Below are positions 20,586 to 30,538 of a stretch of DNA of 64,000 bases, one piece after another (the first letter of the stretch is position 1; each line of letters begins with the position of its first letter). The translations under genes were made by a program, and so were the position numbers. The notes under the pieces were generated by a model. That model was not told the origin of the DNA, did not search any database, and worked only from the letters and a program-made list of their open reading frames with translations. This stretch comes from Burkholderiaceae bacterium (GTDB lineage: Bacteria; Pseudomonadota; Gammaproteobacteria; Burkholderiales; Burkholderiaceae_E), in assembly GCA_019635275.1 (NCBI GenBank), contig JAHBZV010000003.1, positions 62,001-126,000 on the forward strand. The letters run 5' to 3'.

Positions 20586-22988
20586 TCAGCCGCCGGTGCG
20601 AAGCCGCGCCCGGATCGTGCGCTCGAGCCGGGCGACGATCGCGTCGACCGCGCCGGCAGCCTCTGCCTCGCTCAACGTGCGACGAGTATCTTGCATCCAC
20701 AACCGGAAGGCAAGACTTTTTTCCTTATTTTCCAATCCCTTACCGCGATATTCGTCGAACAGCTTGACGTTTTTAACGACCTGGGCCGCAGGCTCGTCGG
20801 CGACCGCCAGCGCGATTTCGGCCAGGACTTCGGCGGCCGAACGCTCGCTTTCGATGACGATCGACAGGTCGCGAATGACCGGCGGGAACTTCGACACCTC
20901 TTCGTAGACCGGAACGGAACGTTCCAGTAGCGGCTCGAGGTCGATCTCGGCGACGATCGGCGGCAGCGGCAACTCCAGCTCCTGCACCAGTGCCGGATGC
21001 AGTTCGCCGAGCCAGCCGGCTACCGCATCGCCGATCAGGACGCGGGCGCTGCGGCCCGGGTGCAATGCCGGGTGCGCGGCCGGCTCGACCTTCAGCGCCG
21101 GACCGGCGAGCGCCTCGAGATCGCCCTTGACGTCGTGGAAGTCGACCCGGCGCGCGCTCGCTCCCCACTGCTCGTCGAGCTGCGGCCCGTATGCAAGCAG
21201 CCCGACCCGGCGCGGTTGCGCCACGCCCTGGACCTGCTGTGGGCCCGCGACGACCGAGGGGTCGGCGAGGAAGACCCGGCCGAGCTCGAACAGGCGCACC
21301 CGCGAGGCCTTGCGATTCAGGTTCGCCCGCAGCGTCTCGAGCATCCCGCCCCACAGCGTCGTGCGCATCACGTCCATCTGCGCGGCGATCGGGTTGAGCA
21401 GCCTGATCGGGTCGAGCCCGCTCAGCCGCCGATCGAGCGCGCCGGCGACGAAGCTGTAGTGGATCGCCTCCTGGTAGTCGCGTGCGGCGACCTGCCGCTT
21501 GAGCGCGCCGATCGTGCGCCGGCCCTCGGGCATCGGCCGCATCGACGCGCCGCTCCTCGGCGGGCGCAGCGGCAGTCGCTCGTAGCCCCAGACGCGCACC
21601 ACCTCCTCGATCAGGTCTTCCTCGATCTGCAGGTCGAAGCGATACGACGGCGGCGTGACGACGAAGCGCCCGCCTTCACGGCGGGCAGGCAGGCGCAGCC
21701 GCTCGAACACCGCGGCGATTTCCGCCGCCGGGATGTCGACGCCGATGACCTTGCACGCGCGATCGACGCGCAGGCTCACCGGTTCGCGCGCCGGCAGTGC
21801 CGTGACGGTGTCGTCGACCGGGCCAGCGCGCCCGCCGCAGATCTCCAGGATCAGCCGGGTGATGTATTCGAGATGGGCGACGGTGGTCGCCGCGTCCACG
21901 CCGCGCTCGAAGCGCGCCCCGGCGTCGGTGGCGAAGTTGTAGCGGCGCGAGCGCCCTGCGATCGCCCTGGGCCACCAGAACGCGGCCTCGACGTAGACGT
22001 TGCGGGTCGCGTCGGATACCGCCGTCGAGTCGCCGCCCATGATCCCCGCCAGGCTCTCGACCTGGCGCGCGTCGGCGATGACGCCGACGTCGGGCGCGAG
22101 GTCCACCGTCTGCCCGTTGAGCAGCTTCAGCCGCTCGCCTTCGCGGGCCCAGCGCACCTCGAGGCCGCCCTCGATTCGATCGAGGTCGAACACGTGCGTG
22201 GGCCGCCCGAGTTCGAGCATCACGTAGTTCGAGATGTCGACCAGCGCGGAGATGCTGCGCTGGCCGGCGCGCTCGAGGCGCTGGCGCATCCAGCCCGGCG
22301 TCGGCGCCCTCGGATCGACGCCGCGGATCACGCGTCCCGAGAATCGACCACACAGGTCGGGCGCGGCGACGCGCACCGGCAGGCGATCGTCGATGCCGAC
22401 CGCGGCAGGCTCGAACGCCGGCTCGCGCAGCGGCGCACCCGAAATCGCCGACAGCTCGCGCGCCACGCCGTAGACGCTCATGCAGTGCGCGAGGTTCGGC
22501 GTGAGCTTGAGCGTGTAGACGAGTTCATCGAGCCCGAGCGCGCCGCGCAAGTCGGCGCCCAGCGCCGAATCGCCCTCCAGCGCCATCAGCCCACTGTGGT
22601 CCTCGGACAGACCGAGCTCGCGCGCCGAGCACAGCATGCCCTGGCTCTCCACGCCGCGCATCTTCACCGGCTTGATCGCGAAGCCACCGGGCAACTCGGC
22701 GCCGGGCAGCGCGCACGGCACGCGCATGCCCGCCGCGACGTTCGGCGCGCCGCAGACGATCGTGCGCAGGGCGCCGTCGCCGACGTCGACCTCGCAGACC
22801 GACAACTTGTCCGCGTTGGGGTGGCGCGCGACGCTACGCACCTCGGCCACGACGACGCCGTGGAACGGCGGCGCGGCCGCGCTCGCCTCTTCCACTTCGA
22901 GCCCGGCCATCGTGAGCCGGTCGGCAATCTCCTCGCTCGTCCAGTCGGGCGACGCGAAGCTTCTCAGCCAACTTTCGGGAACTCGCAT
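20586..22988 (-). CDS. pheT: Phenylalanine--tRNA ligase beta subunit
   Basis: Large subunit of the cytoplasmic (alphabeta)2 enzyme, 800 residues from the ATG at 22988 (MRVPESWLRSF). The N-terminal EMAP/tRNA-binding-like domain is visible (VVVAEVRSVARHPNADKLSVCEV, CGAPNVAAGMRVPCALPGAELPGG). The central B3/B4 editing region has DISNYVMLELGRPTHVFDLD. The B5 domain follows, and the C-terminal ferredoxin-fold anticodon domain ends with SKFPPVIRDLSIVIESE. The frame stays open upstream into pheS, but this ATG is 13 bases after the pheS stop and matches the family start. It is translated with pheS and followed by ihfA. Confidence 0.97.
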   Translation of the reverse strand: MRVPESWLRSFASPDWTSEEIADRLTMAGLEVEEASAAAPPFHGVVVAEVRSVARHPNADKLSVCEVDVGDGALRTIVCGAPNVAAGMRVPCALPGAELPGGFAIKPVKMRGVESQGMLCSARELGLSEDHSGLMALEGDSALGADLRGALGLDELVYTLKLTPNLAHCMSVYGVARELSAISGAPLREPAFEPAAVGIDDRLPVRVAAPDLCGRFSGRVIRGVDPRAPTPGWMRQRLERAGQRSISALVDISNYVMLELGRPTHVFDLDRIEGGLEVRWAREGERLKLLNGQTVDLAPDVGVIADARQVESLAGIMGGDSTAVSDATRNVYVEAAFWWPRAIAGRSRRYNFATDAGARFERGVDAATTVAHLEYITRLILEICGGRAGPVDDTVTALPAREPVSLRVDRACKVIGVDIPAAEIAAVFERLRLPARREGGRFVVTPPSYRFDLQIEEDLIEEVVRVWGYERLPLRPPRSGASMRPMPEGRRTIGALKRQVAARDYQEAIHYSFVAGALDRRLSGLDPIRLLNPIAAQMDVMRTTLWGGMLETLRANLNRKASRVRLFELGRVFLADPSVVAGPQQVQGVAQPRRVGLLAYGPQLDEQWGASARRVDFHDVKGDLEALAGPALKVEPAAHPALHPGRSARVLIGDAVAGWLGELHPALVQELELPLPPIVAEIDLEPLLERSVPVYEEVSKFPPVIRDLSIVIESERSAAEVLAEIALAVADEPAAQVVKNVKLFDEYRGKGLENKEKSLAFRLWMQDTRRTLSEAEAAGAVDAIVARLERTIRARLRTGG

Positions 22989-23001
22989 CCTGGGCTCCGG
23001 C

Positions 23002-24174
<1,173 letters not shown>

Positions 24175-24537
24175 TCAGGCCGCGCCGAGGGAGGCCTTCA
24201 CCTGCGCGACGATCGCCGCGAACGCCGGCTTGTCGGTCACCGCGAGGTCGGCGAGCACCTTGCGATCGAGCCCGATGGCCGCGCGGTTCAGCCCGTTGAT
24301 GAACACGCTGTAGGTGATGCCGTGCTCGCGCACCGCCGCGTTGATCCGCGCAATCCACAGCGAGCGGAACACGCGCTTCTTGTTGCGCCGATCGCGGTAC
24401 GCGTATTGGCCGGCACGCATGACCGCCTGCTTGGCGATGCGATAGACGTTGCCGCGGCGGCCACGGTAACCCCTGGCGGCGGCGATGACCTTCTTGTGGC
24501 GCGCGCGCGCCGTGACTCCACGTTTGACTCGGGGCAT
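24175..24537 (-). CDS. rplT: 50S ribosomal protein L20
   Basis: Basic 120-residue large-subunit protein essential for early 50S assembly; it binds 23S rRNA. The sequence is fully typical: [60 protein letters not shown] and [19 protein letters not shown]. It lies 10 bases after rpmI. In other bacteria L20 represses translation of the rpmI-rplT part of this operon through an mRNA structure. Hairpins in the infC-rpmI gap may play that role here. Confidence 0.98.
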   Translation of the reverse strand: MPRVKRGVTARARHKKVIAAARGYRGRRGNVYRIAKQAVMRAGQYAYRDRRNKKRVFRSLWIARINAAVREHGITYSVFINGLNRAAIGLDRKVLADLAVTDKPAFAAIVAQVKASLGAA

Positions 24538-24547
24538 GGCGCTCTCC

Positions 24548-24745
24548 TTATGCGTACGGCAGCATGGCCTTGACGGAATCGACGTTCGTGTCGTGCACGT
24601 TCATCGTTCCGCGCAGCTGGCGCTTGTTCTTCGTGGTCTTCTTGGTCAGGATGTGGCGCTTGAACGCCTGACCCCGCTTCACGCTGCCGGAGGCGCGGAC
24701 GCGGAAGCGCTTCGCAGCGCCTTTCTTCGTCTTCATCTTGGGCAT
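24548..24745 (-). CDS. rpmI: 50S ribosomal protein L35
   Basis: A 65-residue, very basic ribosomal protein, the normal length. It begins [20 protein letters not shown] and contains [21 protein letters not shown], diagnostic of L35. It sits between infC and rplT in the invariant infC-rpmI-rplT order. AAGGGG precedes the ATG. The upstream 106-base gap is unusually long for this tight operon and contains inverted repeats. Confidence 0.98.
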   Translation of the reverse strand: MPKMKTKKGAAKRFRVRASGSVKRGQAFKRHILTKKTTKNKRQLRGTMNVHDTNVDSVKAMLPYA

Positions 24746-24827
24746 GACAACCCCTTGCCTTCTCTTCTAATGCCTTGTCGGGTGTCCGGCGACCTGCCGG
24801 CACTTCGAGGACCCGCTCGGCTTCTGT

Positions 24828-24843
24828 GGCGCCCGAAGGCGCC
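24828..24843 (-). promoter_or_regulatory. UUCG-loop hairpin in the infC-rpmI leader
   Basis: On the minus strand GGCGCC-TTCG-GGCGCC forms a perfect 6-bp stem closed by a UUCG tetraloop, 8 bases after the infC stop. A second imperfect repeat (GTGCCGGC ... GCCGGACAC) lies between it and rpmI. Together they could be the mRNA structure through which L20 or L35 controls the operon. That role is inferred from the E. coli precedent, not shown by sequence similarity. Confidence 0.35.
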
Positions 24844-24851
24844 GATCGACA

Positions 24852-25376
24852 CTACTTCTTCTTCCTGGGCGAAATCACCATGATCATCTGCCTGCCTTCG
24901 AGGCGCGGCATCTGCTCGACCAGCGCGATGTCGTCGAGGTCGGTGCGCACCCGCTCGAGCAGCCGGACGCCGAACTCCTGGTGGGCCATCTCGCGCCCCC
25001 TGAATCGCAGGGTGACCTTCGCCTTGTCGCCCTCTTCCAGGAATCGGCGCAGGTTGCGCAGCTTCACCATGTAATCGCCTTCGTCGGTGCCGGGCCGGAA
25101 TTTGACTTCCTTGACCTGGATGACCTTCTGCTTCAGGCGGGCATCGTGCTGCCGCTTCTGCTCCTGGTACTTGAACTTTCCATAGTCCATCAGGCGGCAG
25201 ACGGGAGGAACGGCCTGCGGCGCGATTTCGACCAGGTCGACTTCGGCCTCCTCGGCCATGCGCATGGCCTCCCTCAGGCTGACGATTCCGATCGGCTCGT
25301 TTTCGATGCCTACGAGCCGCACCTCGGGCACGTTGATCTCACCGTTGATGCGATGCGCGCGTTCAGCTGTAGCGAT
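24852..25376 (-). CDS. infC: Translation initiation factor IF-3
   Basis: IF-3 (174 residues) binds the 30S subunit, prevents 50S joining and proofreads the start codon. The N-terminal domain reads [18 protein letters not shown] and the C-domain [20 protein letters not shown], both canonical, ending in a Lys tail. The homologous start falls on the codon ATC (25376-25374), encoding the first residue of (I)[11 protein letters not shown]. An AGGAG site sits 8 bases upstream. The frame is open further up to an ATG at 25424, but that would add 16 unrelated residues and bypass the ribosome-binding site. Rare AUU/AUC starts on infC allow IF-3 to limit its own synthesis. Confidence 0.95.
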   Translation of the reverse strand: MATAERAHRINGEINVPEVRLVGIENEPIGIVSLREAMRMAEEAEVDLVEIAPQAVPPVCRLMDYGKFKYQEQKRQHDARLKQKVIQVKEVKFRPGTDEGDYMVKLRNLRRFLEEGDKAKVTLRFRGREMAHQEFGVRLLERVRTDLDDIALVEQMPRLEGRQMIMVISPRKKK

Positions 25377-25389
25377 GCTCGGTTCTCCT
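25374..25389 (-). promoter_or_regulatory. infC AUC start codon with strong Shine-Dalgarno
   Basis: AGGAG (25389-25385 on the minus strand), 8 spacer bases and the codon ATC define the infC start. The pairing of a strong ribosome-binding site with a codon that IF-3 rejects is the known autoregulatory device of infC genes. Confidence 0.75.
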
Positions 25390-25475
25390 GAAAAAGCAAA
25401 AATACGACAGCCGTGCAGCGACAAGGACCCGCAGGCCGGCCTGCTCCGCGCAGCGGAACACGCCAGGCTCGCCGG

Positions 25476-27395
25476 TCATTGCGGGTTGGATCGCTTGAGC
25501 GCGACGTCTTCGGACAGCCGCGCCGCGAACGCCCCGACGTCGAGGACGCCGGAATCGGCCCCCCCGCGCGCGCGCACGGCCACCTTGCCAGCCTGCCGCT
25601 CCTTGTCGCCGACGACCAGGAGGTACGGAATCTTCTGCAGGCTGTTTTCGCGAATTTTATAGTTGATTTTCTCGTTCCGCAAATCGGTCTGGACCCTAAA
25701 CCCTTGTTTTCTCAACGTTTCCGCAACAGACGCGGCGTACTCGGCCTGCGCGTCGGTGATGTTCATGACGACCGCCTGGACCGGCGCCAGCCACATCGGC
25801 AACGCACCGGCGTGGTGCTCGATCAGGATACCGATGAAGCGCTCGAGCGAGCCGACGATGGCCCGGTGCAGCATCACCGGCACCCGCCGCGTGTTGTCTT
25901 CGGCGACGTATTCGGCGCCCAGCCGCCCGGCGGTGTTGAAGTCGACCTGGATCGTGCCGCACTGCCACTGGCGACCGATCGCGTCGCGCAGCGTGTACTC
26001 GATCTTCGGGCCGTAGAACGCCCCTTCGCCGGGCGAGATGTCGAACTCGCAGCCGGCGCGCCGCAGGCTCTCCATCAGCGCGGCCTCGGCCTTGTCCCAG
26101 CTTTCGTCGGAGCCGACCCGCTTGTCGGGCCGGGTCGCGACCTTGTACAGGATGTCGGTGAAGCCGAAATCGCGGTACACCTGCTGCAGGCGGTCGGTGA
26201 AAGCGACGCACTCGTCGAGGATCTGGTCTTCGGTGCAGAACGAATGGCCGTCGTCCTGCGTGAAGCCGCGCACCCGCATGATGCCGTGCAGCGCGCCCGA
26301 GGGCTCGTTGCGGTGGCACTGGCCGAATTCGCCGTAGCGCAGCGGCAGGTCACGGTACGAGCGCAGGTCGGACTTGAAGATCTGCACGTGCCCCGGGCAG
26401 TTCATCGGCTTGAGCGCGTAGTGCCGGTTCTCCGACTCGGTCGTGAACATGTTCTCGCGGTAGTTCTGCCAGTGCCCGGTGCGCTCCCACAGGCTGCGGT
26501 CGAGGATCTGCGGGCCCTTGACCTCCTGGTAGCCGCTGTCCTGGTAGACGCGGCGCATGTACTGCTCGACCTGCTGCCAGATGGCCCAGCCCTTCGGGTG
26601 CCAGAACACCAGTCCGGGCGCCTCTTCCTGCATGTGGAACAGGTCGAGCTCGCGGCCGAGCCGGCGGTGGTCGCGCTTCTCGGCCTCCTCGAGCATGTGC
26701 AGGTAGGCGTCCTGGTCTTCCTTCTTCGCCCAGGCGGTGCCGTAGATGCGCTGGAGCATCTCGTTCTTCGAGTCGCCGCGCCAATAGGCGCCGGCCAGCT
26801 TCATCAGCTTGAAGACCTTCAGGCGCCCGGTGGACGGCACGTGCGGCCCGCGGCACAGGTCGACGAAGTCGCCCTCGCGGTACAGCGTGATCGACTCGCC
26901 GGCCGGGATCGACGCGATGATCTCGGCCTTGTACTTCTCGCCGATCGACTCGAAGAACTTCACCGCCTCGTCGCGGTCCCAGAGCTCGCGGACGACCGGC
27001 AGGTTCGCCTTCGCGAGCTCGGTCATCTTCGCTTCGATCGCGGCGAGGTCTTCGGGCGTGAACGGGCGCTTGTACGAGAAGTCGTAGTAAAAGCCGTTCT
27101 CGATCACCGGCCCGATCGTGACCTGCGCGTCGGGAAACAGCGACTTGACCGCCCACGCGAGCAGGTGCGCGGTGGAATGACGGATGATCTCCAGGCCTTC
27201 CGGATCGCGCTCGGTGACGATCGCCAGCGTCGCGTCCGACTCGATACGGTGCGAGGTGTCGACCAGCCGGCCGTCGACCTTGCCCGCAATCGCCGCCTTG
27301 GCCAGCCCGGCGCCGATCGAGGCCGCCACCTCGGCCACCGTCGGCGGCGCGTCGAAGCGCCGTTGCGAACCATCGGGGAGCGTGATCACGACCAT
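25476..27395 (-). CDS. thrS: Threonine--tRNA ligase
   Basis: Class II synthetase of 639 residues that charges tRNA-Thr. Domains in order: TGS ([20 protein letters not shown]), the N2 editing domain with [20 protein letters not shown] and its zinc-like HxxxH, the class II catalytic core ([49 protein letters not shown]) and the C-terminal anticodon-binding domain ([21 protein letters not shown]). I used the ATG at 27395, which gives the family N-terminus. The frame is open upstream but without similarity. It follows tRNA-Val and its terminator and precedes infC by 99 bases. Confidence 0.97.
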   Translation of the reverse strand: MVVITLPDGSQRRFDAPPTVAEVAASIGAGLAKAAIAGKVDGRLVDTSHRIESDATLAIVTERDPEGLEIIRHSTAHLLAWAVKSLFPDAQVTIGPVIENGFYYDFSYKRPFTPEDLAAIEAKMTELAKANLPVVRELWDRDEAVKFFESIGEKYKAEIIASIPAGESITLYREGDFVDLCRGPHVPSTGRLKVFKLMKLAGAYWRGDSKNEMLQRIYGTAWAKKEDQDAYLHMLEEAEKRDHRRLGRELDLFHMQEEAPGLVFWHPKGWAIWQQVEQYMRRVYQDSGYQEVKGPQILDRSLWERTGHWQNYRENMFTTESENRHYALKPMNCPGHVQIFKSDLRSYRDLPLRYGEFGQCHRNEPSGALHGIMRVRGFTQDDGHSFCTEDQILDECVAFTDRLQQVYRDFGFTDILYKVATRPDKRVGSDESWDKAEAALMESLRRAGCEFDISPGEGAFYGPKIEYTLRDAIGRQWQCGTIQVDFNTAGRLGAEYVAEDNTRRVPVMLHRAIVGSLERFIGILIEHHAGALPMWLAPVQAVVMNITDAQAEYAASVAETLRKQGFRVQTDLRNEKINYKIRENSLQKIPYLLVVGDKERQAGKVAVRARGGADSGVLDVGAFAARLSEDVALKRSNPQ

Positions 27396-27449
27396 GTCGG
27401 GCGAATCTCGGGTGGCGGCTCGGGGCGCGCCGGAAACGGACGCTGGAAA

Positions 27450-27474
27450 CGAAAAGTGCGGCCAGGCCGCACTT
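27450..27474 (-). terminator. Intrinsic terminator of tRNA-Val
   Basis: AAGTGCGGCC and GGCCGCACTT form a near-complete palindrome, giving an 8-9 bp stem. On the minus strand it runs into TTTTCGTTT. It lies 64 bases after the tRNA-Val 3' end and about 55 bases before the thrS ATG, so thrS should have its own promoter in the remaining space. Confidence 0.75.
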
Positions 27475-27537
27475 CCTGCCGGACCTCCGCGCGCCCGGCG
27501 GGCCGGTCGGCCGGCGCCGGTGCGCACTGCGGTGTCC

Positions 27538-27614
27538 TGGTAGGCGCGATTGGACTCGAACCAACGACCCCCACCATGTCAAGGTGGTGCTCTAACCAGC
27601 TGAGCTACGCGCCT
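27538..27614 (-). tRNA. tRNA-Val(GAC)
   Basis: Seventy-seven bases with encoded CCA. The acceptor stem AGGCGCG/CGCGCCT is perfect. The D arm AGCTCAGCTGGTTAGAGC and T loop GTTCGAGTC are canonical. The anticodon stem CCACC/GGTGG encloses TTGACAT, giving anticodon GAC for valine. Confidence 0.95.
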
Positions 27615-27624
27615 GCAAACGAAA

Positions 27625-27630
27625 ATTATA
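27625..27630 (-). promoter_or_regulatory. -10 box of tRNA-Val, overlapping the permease stop codon
   Basis: On the minus strand a perfect TATAAT lies 10 bases upstream of the tRNA 5' end. The TAA within it (27628-27626) is the stop codon of the preceding FbpB-type permease gene. A -35 box is not obvious. Confidence 0.55.
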
Positions 27631-29329
27631 CAACAGGTCGGCGCCGCTCCGAGAGTGCGACGCGCGACAGCCAGACGACCGGCACCACCCCGACCAGCAC
27701 GATCAGCAGCGCCGGCAAGGCCGCCTCGGCGAGCCGCTCGTCCGAGGCGAACTGGTAGGTGACCACCGCGAGCGTGTCGAAGTCGAACGGCCGCAGCACC
27801 AGCGTGGCCGGCAACTCCTTCAGGCAATCGATCGCGACCAGCAGCGCCGCGGCGCCGACGCTGCGGCGCATCAGCGGCCAGTGCACCTCGCGCAGCACCT
27901 CGAGCGGACGCCGGCCGAGGCTGCGTGCGCTGTGGTCCATCGACGGGCTGATCCGCTTCAGGCCCGACTCGACCCCCTGGTAGGCCACCGAGAAGAAGCG
28001 CACCGCATACGCGTAGACGATGGCGGCGACGCTGCCGCCGGCCAGCACTGCGGAGACGCCGAGCCAGCCGGTCAGCGGCGACAGCGCGCGATCGACCGCG
28101 CCCGACAGGATCAGCAACCCGACGCCGAGCACGACGCCGGGCAGCGCGTAGCCGGTGTTCGAGAACAGCAGCGCGGCGCGCAGCGTCGACGAGGACGCCA
28201 CGCGCGCGGAGTACGCCGCCACCAGCGAGACCGGCAGCACGATCGCCGCGCCGCAGATCGCCAGCAGCGTCGTGTTGCCGATCCAGCGCGGCAGCCTCGC
28301 GTCGAGCGCCGCGCCCCCTTCGATCCAGGCTCCGAGCAGCAGCATCGCCGGCAGCGCGAAGCCGAGCACCACCGGCACCGCACAGGCCAGCGTGGCGCGC
28401 CAGGCGGCCCCCCCGCGCAGCGGGCGGCGCGGCGCGGGACGCGGATTGCGCACGTGAAACTGCATCCGCCCGCGCTGGCCGCGCTCGAGTGCGAGCATCA
28501 CGATCACGATCGCCAGCAACATGACGGACAGCCGCGCAGCGCCCGCGCGATCGCCCATGCCCTGCCACGCCCGATAGATGCCGGCGGTGAAGCTGTCGAC
28601 CGAGAAGTAGGCGACCGTGCCGAAGTCGGCCAGCGTCTCCATCAACGCCAACGCGCAGCCGGCGACCACCGCCGGCCGGGCCACCGGCCAGGTCACGCGC
28701 CACCAGACGCGCCGCCGGGTCAGGCCGAGCGACCGCGCCGCCTCGCCCAGCGACGGACTGCGGTCGGCGAACGCTGCGCGCGACAGCAGGTACACGTACG
28801 GGTACAGCGCCAGGCCGAGGAAGACGCCTGCGGCCGGCCACGAGTGGATGTCCGGGAACCAGTAGTCGCCGACCTCCCAGCCGGTCAGCGTGCGCAGGCC
28901 GGTCTGCAGCGGCCCGAAGCTGGCGAGAAAGTCGGTGTACGCGTAGGCCATCACGAAGGCGGGCGTCGCCAGCGGCAGCACCAGCATCCACGACAGTGCG
29001 CGCCGGCCCGGGAACTCGTAGGCGGCCACCAGCCAGCCGGTGCCCACGCCGACCAGCAGCACCACCGCGAGCACGACCGCCGCCAGTTTTGCGGTCGTGA
29101 GCGCATAGCGAGGCAGCACCGTGCCGAACAGGTGCGCGAGCGCGCCGTCGACGCGCAGTTCGGCCGGTGCCGGTGCGAAGGCGAGCCACACCAGCGCAAC
29201 GATGGGCGCTGCGACGGCCAGCGCGGCCAGCACCGAGCCGAAAGCCAGCAGGCGCGGCGAGAACCCCATCGAGGGATCGATGCGCAGCCAGCGGCGGGCG
29301 GAAGGCAGGTCGGGCGAGCGATTCGGCAC
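27626..29329 (-). CDS. fbpB: FbpB-type ABC transporter permease (iron(III) or similar)
   Basis: A 567-residue inner-membrane protein made of two fused permease halves, as in FbpB/SfuB ferric-iron transporters. About twelve hydrophobic helices are visible. Each half carries an EAA loop for contact with the ATPase: EAARSLGLTRRRVWWRVTWPVARP (near residue 204) and DHSARSLGRRPLEVLREVHWPLMRR (near 475). I used the GTG at 29329; an ATG at 29269 would remove 20 hydrophilic residues. The gene is divergent from an FbpC-type ATPase, which is probably its partner. No periplasmic binding protein is encoded nearby, so the substrate remains provisional; thiamine or polyamine transporters share this architecture. 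Confidence 0.82.
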   Translation of the reverse strand: MPNRSPDLPSARRWLRIDPSMGFSPRLLAFGSVLAALAVAAPIVALVWLAFAPAPAELRVDGALAHLFGTVLPRYALTTAKLAAVVLAVVLLVGVGTGWLVAAYEFPGRRALSWMLVLPLATPAFVMAYAYTDFLASFGPLQTGLRTLTGWEVGDYWFPDIHSWPAAGVFLGLALYPYVYLLSRAAFADRSPSLGEAARSLGLTRRRVWWRVTWPVARPAVVAGCALALMETLADFGTVAYFSVDSFTAGIYRAWQGMGDRAGAARLSVMLLAIVIVMLALERGQRGRMQFHVRNPRPAPRRPLRGGAAWRATLACAVPVVLGFALPAMLLLGAWIEGGAALDARLPRWIGNTTLLAICGAAIVLPVSLVAAYSARVASSSTLRAALLFSNTGYALPGVVLGVGLLILSGAVDRALSPLTGWLGVSAVLAGGSVAAIVYAYAVRFFSVAYQGVESGLKRISPSMDHSARSLGRRPLEVLREVHWPLMRRSVGAAALLVAIDCLKELPATLVLRPFDFDTLAVVTYQFASDERLAEAALPALLIVLVGVVPVVWLSRVALSERRRPVV

Positions 29330-29377
29330 TGGGTGACTGGCACTACAATCCGGGACTGAGAATTATAGGTATTTGCG
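29330..29377. promoter_or_regulatory. Divergent promoter region of the FbpB and FbpC genes
   Basis: Forty-eight bases separate the two starts, and the region is AT-rich for this genome. On the minus strand TATAAT (29367-29362) is a perfect -10 for the permease. On the plus strand TACAAT (29344-29349) is a good -10 for the ATPase. The overlapping GAATTATAGGTATTT resembles a Fur box only weakly (about 12 of 19 positions), so iron regulation is possible but not shown. Confidence 0.45.
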
Positions 29378-30538
29378 ATGCCTTCGAATCCGCCCGCGAC
29401 GCCCGACGCAGCCGCGCTGCGCGTGGAGGACCTCCACGTCGCCTTCCCGCAGGGTTCGCGCAGCACGCATGTGCTCGTCGGACTGTCGTTCCAGTTGCGC
29501 CCCGGCGAGATCGGCTGCCTGCTCGGCGCTTCCGGGTGCGGCAAGACCACCGCGCTGCGCACGATCGCCGGATTCGTCCGGCCCGACCTGGGGGCCGTCT
29601 ACATCGGCGAGCGCTGCGTGGCCTCGCCGACCCGATGGATCGAGCCCGAGCAGCGCGGCGTCGGCGTGGTGTTCCAGGACTACGCACTGTTCCCGCACCT
29701 CGACGTGGCCGCCAACGTCGCGTTCGGGCTGCGTTCGATGCCGGCCGCCGATCGCCCCGCCCGCGTGGCGAGCATGCTCGAGCTGGTCGGCCTTCCCGAG
29801 ATCGCGCGCCGTTTCCCTCACGAGTTGTCCGGTGGCCAGCAACAGCGGGTCGCGCTCGCGCGCGCGCTCGCCCCAGCGCCGTCGATCCTGCTGCTCGACG
29901 AGCCCTTCTCGAACCTCGACCCGGACCTGCGCGAGCGATTGGCGCTCGACTTGCGCGACATCCTGAAGCGGCACGGCACGACGGCCCTGCTGGTGACGCA
30001 CGACCAGTACGAGGCGTTCGCGCTCGCCGACCGGGTCGGCGTCATGGATGCCGGCCGCATCGAGCAGTGGGACACCCCGTACCGGCTCTACCACCAGCCC
30101 GCGACGCGGCTGGTCGCCGACTTCGTCGGCCTGGGCACCTTTCTTCCGGGCCGCCTCGAGCACCGCGATGGCAACACGCTCGTGCACCTCGAGTTGGGCA
30201 CCCTGCCGATCCGCGCGCGCACCGACCAGGCGATCGCGGGGGCCAGCGCCAACGCCCGCGACGAGGTCATCGTCCTGCTGCGCCCCGATGACGTGGTTCA
30301 CGACGACAGCAGCCCGCTGCAGGGCGAGGTGGTGCGCAAGGCGTTTCGCGGCGCGCAGTTCCTGTACACGCTGCGGCTGGCCAGCGGCCAGATGCTGCTT
30401 GCGCTGGTGCCGAGCCACCACGACCACGCCGTCGGCGAGCGCATCGGCGTGCGCTTCGACGCCGATCACATCGTGACCTTCAGCCCCGAGGCCGGCGCGC
30501 AGGCGCCCGCTCAGCCGCCGACTCAGACGCCCAGGTAG
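29378..30538 (+). CDS. fbpC: FbpC-type ABC transporter ATP-binding protein
   Basis: A 386-residue cytoplasmic ATPase for an importer of the iron/sulfate/polyamine class. Walker A is GASGCGKTTA at about residues 53-62. The Q-loop is VFQDYALFPHLDVAANVAFGL, the signature LSGGQQQRVALARAL and Walker B LLLDEPFSNLDPDLR. The switch His is in LLVTHDQYEAF. The C-terminal 120 residues form a TOBE domain (VIVLLRPDDVVHDD). It is divergent from the two-half permease gene at 27.6-29.3 kb, the likely partner. Its last 16 bases overlap the convergent LivF-type gene. Confidence 0.88.
   Translation: MPSNPPATPDAAALRVEDLHVAFPQGSRSTHVLVGLSFQLRPGEIGCLLGASGCGKTTALRTIAGFVRPDLGAVYIGERCVASPTRWIEPEQRGVGVVFQDYALFPHLDVAANVAFGLRSMPAADRPARVASMLELVGLPEIARRFPHELSGGQQQRVALARALAPAPSILLLDEPFSNLDPDLRERLALDLRDILKRHGTTALLVTHDQYEAFALADRVGVMDAGRIEQWDTPYRLYHQPATRLVADFVGLGTFLPGRLEHRDGNTLVHLELGTLPIRARTDQAIAGASANARDEVIVLLRPDDVVHDDSSPLQGEVVRKAFRGAQFLYTLRLASGQMLLALVPSHHDHAVGERIGVRFDADHIVTFSPEAGAQAPAQPPTQTPR

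Noticed and set aside
29355-29380. Fur box between the FbpB- and FbpC-type genes
   Set aside because: The AT-rich stretch matches the 19-bp Fur consensus at only about 12 positions, which is too few to call a site.
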